Assembly: GCA_018105865.1 (NCBI GenBank)
Contig: CM030840.1
Location: 7,694,006-7,758,005 of the forward strand
DNA length: 64,000 nt
Direction: 5' to 3'
Source of the DNA: Metaphire vulgaris
Taxonomy: Eukaryota > Annelida > Clitellata > Crassiclitellata > Megascolecidae
The notes beneath the pieces are model-generated. The model searched no databases. It was not told the origin of the DNA and was given only the letters and a program-made list of their open reading frames with translations. Each line of letters begins with the position of its first letter. The stretch's first letter is position 1. Position numbers and translations under genes: made by a program. This document shows, piece after piece, positions 23,871 through 35,385 of this stretch.

Positions 23871-24354
23871 AAAAAGTCAGAAAGAAAAAAAACAAACAAT
23901 TTCAATTCGAATCACAAAATTAGAAAATGAAAAAAGGAATGTTGTAAAACATAGTCTAGTCAACAGCAATGCTGCGTTTCAAATGCGCCTTTGACTTTAG
24001 CCACCTAGCTATGTTACTGCGCTTAAGAAATTGTCAAGTTTAATATTAATAATAATAGTAATAATAATAATAATAATAATAAATGAACAAGTGTTTCCAG
24101 CAGCTGATCAGTCGTGCACACACGGTGAGGTCTAATTATGAGACCACTTTGCGAAAACACTCGTTCAACTGGAGCCGACGTTGCTGGGCAACAAAGAATT
24201 CTGCTAAAGAATCAACTCTTCAACTGGTATTATAAAGGAAACAATGACTAAACATTTTAGTTAGAGTAACTCAAAGCAAGTATGTAGCCTAAATATAAAT
24301 CCACATACTACTCTTACCTTGGAACATAATTATCAGTACAATTAAAAATGGTAT

Positions 24355-24665
24355 ACAAGTAATTTGGTCCTTATAAGGACTTTTCAAGGACTAAGTTACA
24401 AGGACCAGGACAAGGACCTTTTAGTTTAGGTTATGGTTGACTATGTGTGTGCAGCGCCCTTGTCGTAGGCCTTAACCTAGTGCACGGCGCTATAGAAATT
24501 GTCTTGAAATAAATAAATAAATAAAGGACCGATCTGCAAGGACGAGGATAAGGACAAGGACCGAACCCCCAAGGACGAGGATAAGGACAAGGACTGACTC
24601 CCCAAGGACAAGGACTTCAAATTGGTCCTTAAGGAGTCCTTAAGGACAAGGACCAGGACAAGGAT
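24355..24665. repeat. AAGGACAAGGAC minisatellite, array 2
   Basis: The same unit family as 23655-23870, split by an L2-like 3' end with a TAAA tail (about 24430-24522). It also contains inverted forms (TTGGTCCTTAAGGAGTCC), so the array is partly self-complementary. Confidence 0.85.
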
Positions 24666-24779
24666 TAACATCACTGCCAAACATAGAATTCACATGCATA
24701 GTAACATCGAAAAAGAAAAAAACTTTTAAAATTTAACTGAAATGCTTCCAGCACAGTTTGCAGAACATCGTCATCATCG

Positions 24780-25557
24780 GGAGTCGTTAATGGCTGTCCT
24801 GGTTTTGCATGTTTGCAGGCAGACTTGCGAAATCAGGAGACTCGCTGGAGACTATCAGCCTTATTCCCGACTCCAGATTGCTGACTACCAATCTGGTTTG
24901 GTACTTGCTCTCCAAATATTTAATTCTAGAAAACGCTGCTTCGGACACATGCTTCCGAAAAGAACAAGAATGTTTCTGGCCCGTTCTCGTAGTTTTGGGT
25001 ATTCCACTGCTTTTTTTACGTGTCCAGCGGATCGTTCTCATCAGCAAACTTCGTCACAAGCTGCTCATTATTCTTCAACTCAACCAGTTTGATTTGAGAT
25101 AAAGTGGCGCACTCTTTGTCTCCATCAGATGAGGAGAAACAACTAGTCTTAATGTTGTTGAAATCTTCTCAGAATCTTGAAAACGGCGGCGAATTCCTGC
25201 AACAGTCCATCGAAAACACTAGAATAGCGGATGGTTGGAATTTTGTCTGTTTGTATGTCTTTGCTGTCAATCAGAGCCATAAGTTGTGGAAAATGGCAGG
25301 TGACTTTTGAGGAGACGACATTTGTCAAGGAAGCCTTTAACTTTTCTATGCATGAGGCAAACCGTTGTTGCTTTGCCTTGCAGACTTTGATTAAGATAGC
25401 TGAGATGGATTAGTAAATCCACCAGAAAAGCCAGGGATGTGAGGAATTCATCATTGTTTAGCAAGGAGCAGTCCTTTTTTCGTGGAAAAAACATCCAATA
25501 TTTCCTGCCTATGCCAGCGGCCGCACAAGTTGTTACCCATGGCTGCAGGTTGCGCAC
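24780..25557 (-). pseudogene. hAT transposase relic (ZBED5/SCAND3-like type)
   Basis: Minus strand gives NNDEFLTSLAFLVDLLIHLS and LNQSLQGKATTV (25460-25370), resembling the LAFLxDIxxHLNxLNLxLQGK segment of domesticated and active hAT transposases of the ZBED5/SCAND3 type. Further on are KVKGFLDKCRLLKSHL, SSVFDGLLQEF and, near 24920, the dimerisation end RIKYLESKYQTRLVVSNLES. At least three frame changes and an in-frame stop separate the parts, and the N-terminal zinc-finger and first catalytic part are absent. Confidence 0.8.
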
Positions 25558-26570
25558 TGCTGGATTAGAATGTAGTCAATATAGTTACAGTATGGTACTA
25601 ATGTAGCAGAGGCCTACACTTGTTCATACATGAATTGTCAATTGGATTTATTTCTGGGGTCGGGGCTCTGCCACATAGCAATGACTTGTCAATGGGGTCC
25701 ACAGCTTGTAAAAGTTTGAAAACCTCTGGTCTAAGCCATAACGCTAAAGTAAGTAAGTAAGAGAATGTCAAGATTATAGTGGTAACGTCTAAAAGACTGT
25801 GCGAACACTTTAAACAAAATTAAACTAAGTAGCTAGTCTTAAAAAGCCAAGACTTTAGTCGATTCCTGAAAATATCTAGCGACGTTGACTCCCGTATATC
25901 AGCAGGAAGCGAGTTCCAAGTACGTGCAGCAGCCACTGGGAAGGCACGATCTCCGACGGTGACAAGACGCGTTCTTGGAACCATAAGCACCGGTCGCGGA
26001 CGATCTAAGTCGTCTGCGGCCCGTGAGGTCAGAAACGCTGCGAAACTCGGATGCAAGATAATTCGGACCCATCCCGTGAAGGCAGCGATATACAAGAGTT
26101 GATAACTTGAACATGATGCGCTCAGGCACTGACAGCCAATGAAGATAAACAAGAAGCGGGGTGACATGATCACATCGGACCGAACGATAGATAAGACGAG
26201 CGGCACAGTTCAAAACAGACTGCAACCGGTCGAAAGAATAGGCAGGTGACCCCGCAAGAACAGCATTTCCATAGTTGAACCTAGTCAGTACCAGAGCAAC
26301 AACCAACGTCTTAAGGACGGCATGAGAAACAGACCGATGCAGACTCCTAATCAAACGAAGTGAAGAGAAACAGCTGGCGACAGTCTTGGATACATGCAGC
26401 TTAAGGGTCGCTGCACTATCAAGGTAGATTCCCAAGTTAAGCACTGAGGCAGCGGGTGGAGCTCGAGATCATGGATCTTGACACAGTCATGCGGCAACAG
26501 GTGCTGTTGCCTCTCGGTGGCTAGCCAGAGAACTTCCGACTTAGAGACGTTAAGCTGGAGCCTATTTGAC

Positions 26571-27310
26571 TTAACTCTCTCACCCCTATCGGCCTTGGGC
26601 GTCCGTTCCATAAACCCTGGCCTCCTGGGGGAAATTATGGGGATGCTTGGCGCATTTCTTACATTGTTCTGAAGCACCTGCCCATCTGTCGCAACATTCA
26701 GCAACGAACAATGGTTCGCTGCTTTAGCAGAAGAGCATTGGACAACTCTGGAATTTCAGAGTGTCCAATAGCATCGCCCCATATCGCCGCCTCCCCGGCG
26801 TTATATTCTTTCACAGAATTCTGTTCCCAGAGCGTTACATTCTTTCTGAAGGAACATACCAACCAACGCCCCTATTCAGGCGCGCCGTCTCCCGATTTCC
26901 CGCTAGTCATTCTTCCCTGATATATACCCTCAGGGCAAGATGTGTTTATGGGCACCTGCTATTAGTATCATGTTAACGTTACTTCTTTGCTGGTATGCCT
27001 TCACGACAGTGGCATAGCCACGGGGAAGGGGTTTTAATTGCTTCTGTGACAAGACGACACAAAAGCAGTAATTTGCTTCATTGTTCTCTAGCGAGCGTGG
27101 TATGGTATGCAATTGGAAGGTCTGGCCCCTATTGGATGGCGTGCCTTTATTATTGACACATCCAATTGTCCAATGATTGCTTGTTGTCCTTCAGCGAACA
27201 ATGAATGGTCTATGTCCTCCAGAAGCAATGGATAACTCAAAAACGGCTTCTCGGGTTTATGGAACGCTAGCGAGAGCCGATTTTGCGGCTTTACGGGTTG
27301 ACAGGGTTAA
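26571..27310. mobile_element. piggyBac-like MITE at a TTAA site in an L2 frame
   Basis: TTAA on both sides; termini TTAACTCTCTCACCCCTATC and ACGGGTTGACAGGGTTAA. A perfect inner inverted repeat CGTTCCATAAACCC lies about 25-60 bp inside each end. Deleting the element with one TTAA restores the L2 frame LDELSVWLKSNRLQLNVSKS. No transposase frame was found; plus-strand open frames are unsupported. Confidence 0.88.
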
Positions 27311-27454
27311 GCCAGACTGACAACTCATCCAGGCACCGAGTGAGACGCTCAAGAAGCAGATGCGTTTCAGACGGCCAACAGCCACCATAGATCTGAGTGT
27401 CATCCGCGTAAAGATGTCCATAAAGCCCATGTTTAAGAATGATACGTATAACTC

Positions 27455-28280
27455 CATAATATATAACTCGACGATAACTCGTCGAAGACTGAGCTGCTGT
27501 GGTTTGTGACTCCGAGGAGGATCAATCAACTAAACCCCTAGCCACTGCTGATCGATGGTTTGTCTGCCGCCCCCTCCACGGAGGCCCGCCTCCTAGGAGT
27601 CCTCTTGGACGGGTCGCTGACGTTTGATCGCCACATCGACGCAGTGGCCAGGGTCTGCTACTTCCACCTGAGACATATCAGAGAGATATGACACTACCTT
27701 CCTACCTCGTCGCGGATCCTCTTAGCCCGTGCCTTCATCCTCACCAGAGTGGACTACTGTAATAGTCTTCTCTGGGGCCTTCTAGCGCGCCAACTCAACC
27801 GCCTTCAAAGAGTCCTAAATGCCACAGCACGGATGATCTTCGGAGCGGGGCGCACAGATCACATTTCTCCCATCCTCAAGGAGAAACTACACTGGCTGCG
27901 AATGCCTGAGCGTGTCGCGTACAAGAGATGTGTCCTGACATTCCGGGCTCTACACGACCCAGGGTTCCCAGCCAACCTCGCAGCCCTGGTTAGCAGACGG
28001 CAGCTCCCTGATTCGCGGATGCAACTGAGATCAACTCGGGAACTCAGGCTGGCTGTAACTCCACCGTCACGTGCTGCAGTATTTGGCGAGAGATCAATGA
28101 CACATGGGAATCCTATTCTGTGGAATATGCTACCGAGTGATATTACCACAGAGATTGACTCTGAACGGTTTCTGCGGAAACTCAAAACATTCTTTTTTCA
28201 AAAATCATTTGGACTGTAAAGCGCTTTTGATTTTGAACTACTGTATATTCATGTTTACTGTGCTATATAAATTGGCTTGT

Positions 28281-28325
<45 letters not shown>
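27455..28325 (+). mobile_element. L2/CR1-like LINE, 5'-truncated, AAT tail
   Basis: It starts inside KTELLWFVTPRR (27485), continues LLGVLLDGSLTFDRHIDAVA and, in the 156-codon frame 27749-28219, DYCNSLLWGLLARQLNRLQR, LHWLRMPERVAYKRCVLTFR and GNPILWNMLPSDI. The stop at 28219 is followed by the GCTATATAAATTGGC end and AAT repeats at 28283-28324. It inserted in opposite orientation into the L2 at 25835-28575, between the [13 protein letters not shown] and YADD coding segments. Confidence 0.87.
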
Positions 28326-28599
28326 GTAAGGTCGGCCACGTACAAGGTAAATAAGATGGGACCAAGGACCGAGCCCTGCGGCACGCCACAAGTCACCCGA
28401 GATGGAAGGGTGCTGGAGTGAGGACAGCGGACGAATTGCGTACGGTGGTCAAGATAGGAGGAAAACCATCTCAGAGCCACGTGACTGAGTGTTAAGACAA
28501 CGCAGTAAGATGGAGTGGTCTATGGTATCAAATGCGGCCGTAAGATCAAGAAGGACGAGCTAAAGGCTAAAGAACAGTATATGACAGTTTTTACTTCAG

Positions 28600-29512
28600 T
28601 TAACCCCTTGACTGCGTTGCGGCAATATATACGCTGCTGCGACCGGTTAATTTTTAATATGCGCGTAAACTGTTGCTAACAAAACAGTTGCTAACAAATA
28701 TAACAAATATAACACATATAACATATATAACATATATATAACACATATAACATATGTAACATATATATATGTTATAACACATATAACATATATATATATA
28801 TATAACATATATATAACATATATATAACACATAACATATATAATATAACATATATTATATATATGTTATATGTGTTATATATGTTATATATATATGTTAT
28901 ATATGTTGTATGTGTTATATATGATATATATATATGTTATATATAACATATATATAGTTATATATGTGTGTTATATATGTTATATATATGTTATATATAT
29001 ATATATATATATAATATATATGTTATATATATATAACATATAACATATGTAACATAATATTGCTATTTGCTAACAAATATAACTAAATCGAAGCAAAATG
29101 CACTTTATCAAAAAGTTTTTAAAAAGTTAACGCTATTTTTTCACGCCAACTGGCTTACTGAAAATGGCAGAAAAGTCACTGCCAATATTTAATTTGTGTA
29201 TGATAGGACTGGAAACAGTCAACTTATCCGACAAACTGCTGCTTGTTTATCCTGCTTACATCCAGACACTCCCCCTTTCCCGCCCTTGATAGTGTCACTG
29301 ATGTCACGTGACTTCCATCCAGGCATCAGCTACTCAGCAACATAAATATCTATTCACTACTGCGGTCATTAGGCAATTCAATACTGCGGACATAAGACCA
29401 TTACAGCACAATGGGAATACTTACTACTATATGACGATGCTCATCGTCACGCCGTAACGGTGAAAAGAAATTTATGACGATGCTCGTCGTCACGACGCAG
29501 TCAAGAGGTTAA
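28600..29512. mobile_element. piggyBac-like element with AT-rich palindromic core
   Basis: The ends are TTAACCCCTTGACTGCGT and ACGCAGTCAAGAGGTTAA, 14-bp perfect inverted repeats apart from one base, with TTAA at both ends. A 400-bp core (28665-29060) is made of TATAACA/TGTTATA units that fold on themselves. The remaining DNA, such as the repeated GACGATGCTCRTCGTCACG at 29434-29495, is unique. No transposase. Confidence 0.9.
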
Positions 29513-29584
29513 TGGGTGAGAGGTTGTTTTGATGCTTGACATTGTGTCTGAAGTAGTTGTCGTTTTCTTTCATAATATATCATT

Positions 29585-29925
29585 TTTGGAGTAATTAGAA
29601 GACAAAGAATAAGAAATGAAATGATCAGAGAAAAGACAGAGCAAAAAGAAACGATACTCGAATCAATACAGAAATGAAGACTGAAATGGTTTGGTCATGT
29701 TGAAAGAATGAAGGAAGGAAGAATTCCAAAGAAAGCACTATACAACTTTGTTGAAGGGAAAAGGAGAAAAGGAAGACCAAGAAAAACATGGATAGGAAAC
29801 TTAACAGAGGATGCAGAAGAAATGCAAATGAACTTCATCCAATTGACCAGAGCAGCAAGAGACAGACAGAAGTGGAAGGAACTCATTCGGACCCATCGTC
29901 CAACCCAATAGAGAAAGACGGAAGG
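29585..29925 (+). mobile_element. RTE-like LINE, C-terminal fragment
   Basis: Plus strand gives NEMIREKTEQKE, LKWFGHVERMKEGRIPKKAL and the 67-codon frame 29708-29911 with RRKGRPRKTWIGNLTEDAEE. These are the RTE post-RT histidine region and basic tail. It ends about 150 bp before a pecanex exon. Confidence 0.85.
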
Positions 29926-30047
29926 AAAGAAAGAAGAAAGAGAAGATTTTTTACTTATGAGCACCTTTTGCTAGTCAGTTGAATATTATTTCATTTTGGC
30001 TAATAGAAATTTAAATTTGATACCTTGGTTTAATTAATAAATATTAA

Positions 30048-30209
<162 letters not shown>

Positions 30210-30276
30210 TGATGATACTGATATTTGTGTTGCTGCAAGGAGTTAGCTGTCAGACTTGGTTTTGTGCAGCCTTTAG

Positions 30277-30625
30277 CAGGGGCGGTTCCACGTTTGGGAT
30301 GACTGGGGATGCATCCCTACACCGAGCTTCTTTTTTTGCTTGTCAGCATTTCAAGGGGGTTTATCGGTCTGAGTTGTTACGCCACTACATGTCCGTCTGG
30401 TATCTGTATTATAAAACAGTGTTGATGACCTTTTTTGCTTGTCTCTTTTTCGGGAAGTTTTATTTACATTTGCCGGCCAAAACACTGTTAATAATTACCG
30501 GTACCTTTTTTGCTTGTCAACCCTTTTTTATCCCCCACCAGCTTCCTAGAAATTCATTGCACCCCCTCCACCAACTTCCTAAAAATTTCTTGCATCCCCA
30601 CCAAGAATTCTTGGAACCGCCACTG
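30277..30625. mobile_element. hAT-like MITE, compact copy
   Basis: Ends CAGGGGCGGTTCCACG and CTTGGAACCGCCACTG. The flanks GCCTTTAG and GCTTTTTA are similar but not identical. The interior carries three TTTTTTGCTTGTC motifs. Same family as the ends at 15361 and 17694. It begins 90 bp after a pecanex donor site. Confidence 0.72.
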
Positions 30626-31029
30626 GCTTTTTAGCATCTTTCTTGAAAATAATCATCTTCGAGCCCACTGACCACCTAACAAAATGACTGCCTTCGAAAT
30701 GTAGCATTTAATATGTTTAATATTTAGGGTATTTTGCATTTTTACTAATGTTAACTAGGCATCTGCAATGAGAATTTGTGCACCTTGCATAATTGCTTCA
30801 ATTGTTTTAACTAGCTAACACCCCCATATATGAGACTTGTCTTTAATTGTCTTTGCTCCAAATATTGGTTGCATTGTGAACTGATGTTGTCCTCCCACTT
30901 TTTATTAGACTTTTATTGGTCTCTTTTTCATGATCATGGCATTGTGCTTTGTATGATTTCTTTCTTTAGACGTTCCTGTCTTGTTTGCACAATATATATC
31001 GCCAGTATTTCAGCTTTATTTTTCTGTTT
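30626..31029. other. intron sequence, nothing recognised
   Basis: AT-rich DNA. The small plus-strand frames here (for example 30830-31036) have no family features. Confidence 0.45.
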
Positions 31030-31790
31030 CCAGTAGAGTTCTTTGAACCCCTACTTTATCTATTACCCATTCATTCGTTTTCTTTGCTTTCCAAGAAACT
31101 CATTTTTTGCCTCAGGCCTTTATTTCAAATGCACTGCTCATCTTCTTTCATTATTGTCCCGCTTTTGCAGTCATATGTTGCAACTGACCACACCAGTGAT
31201 CTCAGTAGTTGGACTTTGGTGCTCACTGGAATGCTGTGACTTTTGCCACATCTTGTTTAGTGTTGCTCCTGCCATTCATCCTTTATTCAGTCTGCTTCTT
31301 ATTTCAGCTTTACTAGAAGTGTCATCTGATACGATGGACCCCAGGTACGGGAAGGTGGTGACCTGTTCCAATATTATGTTCTGAATTTTTGATGGTGCAA
31401 TTCTTTAGTGCCATTACCTTTGTCTTAGCTATATTGATCTTCATATTATATTTTCTGCCTATCAAGATCTTGTAATTCTGCAGTTGAACCTCCATTGAGT
31501 GTGTTGTTATCAGCATATCTTAAATTTGCCAGCAATTTCCTTCCTATTCTGATACCACACATGAAACTGTCCAGTGCTTCTCTCATTACCTCTTCTGCCA
31601 TAATGTTAAACAGCTGCAACAATATAACACAGCTCTGTCTATCTCCTTTTTTACTTTGAGCCAATTTGACAGCATTCCAGTCACATTGTCTTTTGCTTTT
31701 TGTTTGTTGTACAGTTTGGTCAGTAGTTATATTAGATGCAATGGGTATCTTATCTCTATCATACTTATCCACAGCCAGCTACTTACAGCC
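31030..31790 (-). mobile_element. RTE-like LINE fragment
   Basis: Minus strand encodes LAQSKKGDRQSCVILLQLFN (damaged QGC..SP..FN box), GIRIGRKLLANLRYADNNTL near 31530 (YADN instead of YADD, so inactive), YNMKINIAKTKVMALKNCTI, then VTTFPYLGSIVSDDTSSKAE across a frame change. It lies just upstream of a pecanex exon. Confidence 0.8.
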
Positions 31791-31929
31791 ATGTAAAACT
31801 GATGTGCAAACCCTTCGATTCTCCAACGAGCCCATGCTGGCTTATGGAGTATATGCCTTACAGCTTAAAATGGATAGCTTTATTGTTTCTTATGGGATGC
31901 TGTTAATTGCTTGTTTTTTTTTTGAATAG

Positions 31930-32021
31930 CCACAACAAGTCTTACTGCAGCCATTTACTGTTTCCTGCGCAGCTGTTTATCTGTGGTGGTTCTTTATGGT
32001 CTTTGCTATGCAGGGATTAAG
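31930..32021 (+). CDS. pcnx: pecanex-like protein, exon with TTSLTAAIY motif
   Basis: The acceptor is TTGAATAG and the donor a consensus GTAAGT. The 92 bp supply the last two bases of a split alanine codon and 30 codons: ATTSLTAAIYCFLRSCLSVV followed by VLYGLCYAGIK. The vertebrate counterpart has GGxATTSLxAALYS...LLYGLCYGAxK. The exon forms one membrane helix ending at a phase-0 border, and the next intron is only 417 bp. Confidence 0.95.
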
Positions 32022-32438
32022 GTAAGTGCCTTTATTCACTTCAAATCTTATAAAGCATCCTGAATGCTGGTTCAATGCTGACTTTCATCTAAATTATGTA
32101 GACAGAGTATAGACAAAGTATGCTTTGCTCTCAAAAGGTACTTTTGATAGCAAAGCATGCTGACTAATTTAGAGCAATTTTGATAGCAATGATTCCTAGA
32201 GCTGTGAATTTTGCAGGTTTTTGTATGAGATGCTATTCATCATATTTTTGATGAGATTCAGATTTCTTGCCTCGTGGACCATTGTGACTGATTATATTTC
32301 ATTTTAACAAACTTCTCATCCAAATATATTTTGTGAAGTTTTTCACAATGTGAGCTTTTAATCGTGTACTTTTTAGGTAACATTTTGGAATAAAGTTTAC
32401 TAGAGCATTCAAGTGTTTTCTGCTTATTCATGTTGTAG

Positions 32439-33320
<882 letters not shown>

Positions 33321-33323
33321 AAC

Positions 33324-33803
33324 TTTTCGACGCGAAGCGACGCGAAGCGAAGCGACGCGAAGCGACGCGAAAGCGACGCGAAGCGACGCGAAGCGACGCG
33401 AAGCGACGCGAAGCGACGCGAAGCGACGCGAAGCGACGCGAAGCGACGCGAAGCGACGCGAAGCGACGCGAAGCGACGCGAAGCGAAGCGACGCGAAGCG
33501 ACGCGAAGCGACGCGAAGCGACGCGAAGCGACGCGAAGCGACGCGAAGCGACGCGAAGCGACGCGAAGCGACGCGAAGCGACGCGAAGCGACGCGAAGCG
33601 ACGCGAAGCGACGCGAAGCGACGCGAAGCGACGCGAAGCGACGCGGCCGACGCCGGCGCACGCGACGCTGGCGACGCCGGCGACGCCGGCGACGCGGCGG
33701 CACGCCGGCGACGCGGCGACGCCGGCCGCAGCGGCGACGAACGCGACGCGAGCGACGCGACGCGACGCGAAGCGACGCGAAGCGACGCGAAGCGACGCGA
33801 AGC
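33324..33803. repeat. GCGACGCGAA 10-bp minisatellite
   Basis: About 40 near-perfect copies of a 10-bp unit GCGACGCGAA, with one 5-bp-shortened unit near 33483, then degenerating into GACGCCGGC units (33645-33730) before returning. The period is not a multiple of three, so long Arg/Ser/Ala-rich open frames exist on both strands. These are composition artefacts, although they look like proteins of up to 207 residues. It is extremely CpG-rich inside an AT-rich intron. Confidence 0.95.
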
Positions 33804-33810
33804 TCGAGAG

Positions 33811-34922
33811 TTAACCTTTTAAAGGAGAATTAAATTTTTAAGTCATCCCCTTCGAGGAACTTTTTTCCGGGGAAGAGCCTTTGAGAAACCTTTTAAAGGA
33901 GAATTAAATTTTTAAGTCATCCCCGACAGGGGAATTAATTTTTGGAAAAGGCGTCGAGAAAAACGTGAACATATACGTTATAAACTTACTATATTTCAGG
34001 CTATATAGAAGCTAGAAAGATGCGGTTTGCACCGTTGTTGAGCATTTTTATTGCTCTTTCTATCCATCCATGCCAAAAGAAAAATATTGGGGTTAGGGAT
34101 CACTCTACACCCTAAAATTGGACCCCTCCCCAACATTTTGTTCAAATTTTGTTCAAAGCTCAATAGCAAAACGTCTTCAGCGGTAACCCCCCAAATGTTA
34201 GCGAGAAAGTTGTAGGGAGGTGTAATTGGAACAGAATAGGTCAAAATTTTCGAAGATCGGAGCCAATTTGGGGTAGTTATGAATTTTCATACCCTAGTGC
34301 CAATCGCTGGCTGAAATGAAAATTACGCGAACGGATTTTCAATGTGAAAAACCGAACAACTGAGTATATTTCAGGCTATATAGAAGCTAGAAAGATGCGG
34401 TTTGCACCATTGTTGAGCATTTTTATTGGTCTTTCGAACCATCCATGCAAAAAAAATTTGGGGGGTAGGGTCCTCTCTACACCCCAAAATCGGACCATTG
34501 ACGACAAAAAAATTTCAAAGCTCAATAAAAAAAATTTTCAGCGGTGACCCCCCAACTGTGAGCGAGAAAGCTGTAGGGATGTGTAATTGGAACAGAATAG
34601 TGCAAAAATTTTGAAGATTGGACCATATTTCGCGTAGTTATGGCCTTTCTAGCCTCCGGCTGAAGATTTTTCCTATACATTTTCCAGCCTTGGTTATTAC
34701 ACAGCCAATATCTCTTGCATATATAGTCAGCATTATCGAAAACGGTGCTGCCGCCTATCGAATGGATGTAAGTTAACTCGGTTGCCGCATTGGATTTTTG
34801 AAAATCGTGCAGGTCCGCAGTACACAGTCGCTTATATAGCGCACCGTTTTAAAACGGCTAACGTCGTTTCGTTATGGTTTTCCGCCGCCGTCTTTAAACG
34901 GATAACCCTTGGAAGAGGTTAA
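33811..34922. mobile_element. piggyBac-like MITE, family with doubled interior, copy 1
   Basis: Bounded by TTAA on each side (TTAACCTTTTAAAGG and CCTTGGAAGAGGTTAA). Two internal units of about 350 bp, each starting ATATTTCAGGCTATATAGAA (33990 and 34363), form a diverged tandem duplication. Nearly the same sequence lies at 47693-48733. The minus-strand 82-codon frame 34244-33996 recurs in that copy, but DNA-level identity explains it. Confidence 0.82.
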
Positions 34923-34996
34923 CACGCATTAATTTTTTTCTCTGGACAATTTTTTTTCTAATGAAGTACCGTGGGCAAAAAATATATATATACATA

Positions 34997-35260
34997 CAGT
35001 GCCGTTCATAAGCCTCGTATCACCATTGCAAATTTTACTGTTTTTGCTTATTTGGCTTGCACAGACAAATTTGTCTATGTGTATGACTCCCATTGTATGT
35101 TATCTTCATTAATGTTGTGTTTTGTGAAACCCTGCAGTGACTGCTTTTTGCTCAGTGGCCTGGAGCATTGTCATCTTGGAAGAAATATCTGCCATGAAAC
35201 AGACTTCCAGCAGACTTTAAACTTCAAATTTTGTTTGATTTTTAACTACCCATGACATTA
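34997..35260 (-). mobile_element. Tc1-like transposon fragment
   Basis: A terminal-looking sequence CAGTGCCGTTCATAAGCC starts at 34997. Minus strand about 35215-35145 reads SAGSLFHGRYFFQDDNAPGH, the second catalytic region of Tc1-like transposases (QDDNAxxH). The sequence between is shorter than normal, so this copy is deleted. It is similar to, but distinct from, the Tc1 at 37541-42006. Confidence 0.68.
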
Positions 35261-35369
35261 GTTGAACAGCAGAAACATGTATCCTAAAAGTCACTGTATT
35301 TTGTGTAATGTAAGTTGTGTTCAGCATATGTTGATAGCAATCGTTTTTCTTTTAAAATCATTTTTGTAT

Positions 35370-35385
35370 AGCCCTGAAAAGGGCT
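35370..35385 (-). other. histone-mRNA-type stem-loop sequence
   Basis: On the minus strand AGCCCT-TTTC-AGGGCT forms a 6-bp stem with a 4-base TTTC loop, the geometry of the metazoan histone 3' stem-loop (GGYYCTTTTCAGRRCC). The flanks are A-rich (AAAAAC before, ATACAAAAATG after), and a purine run AAAAGAAAAA follows about 20 nt downstream. No histone frame is adjacent; the upstream side is the tail of an L2. It may be chance or a relic. Confidence 0.4.

Larger units (their letters stand above)
21673..25728. mobile_element. hAT transposon, 4 kb, perfect 8-bp target duplication
   Basis: The ends are CAGCGGTTTTTAATG and rc-matching TTTGAAAACCTCTG, flanked on both sides by GTCTAAGC. The minus strand carries a hAT transposase relic near the right end (24780-25557). 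The interior also holds a hAT-like MITE (22539-22782), two AAGGACAAGGAC minisatellites, an L2 3' end with TAAA tail (about 24430-24522), an AAT run (24047-24081) and short unsupported frames at 22985-23640. Confidence 0.85.
25835..28575 (-). mobile_element. L2/CR1-like LINE, broken by two later insertions
   Basis: On the minus strand: [20 protein letters not shown] and [20 protein letters not shown] (28475-28330), then after a gap HGLYGHLYADDTQIYGGCWP (27430-27360, YADD intact). After another gap come SNRLQLNVSKSEVLWLATER (26580-26500) and thumb and C-terminal regions (LVYLHWLSVPERIMFKLSTL) to about 25835. The gaps are a plus-strand L2 (27455-28325) and a piggyBac-like element (26571-27310). 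Confidence 0.87.

Noticed and set aside
33996..34244. Conserved 82-codon minus-strand frame, also at 47809-48057
   Set aside because: Both lie in copies of one piggyBac-like MITE; the DNA is nearly identical throughout, so the shared frame is no evidence of coding.
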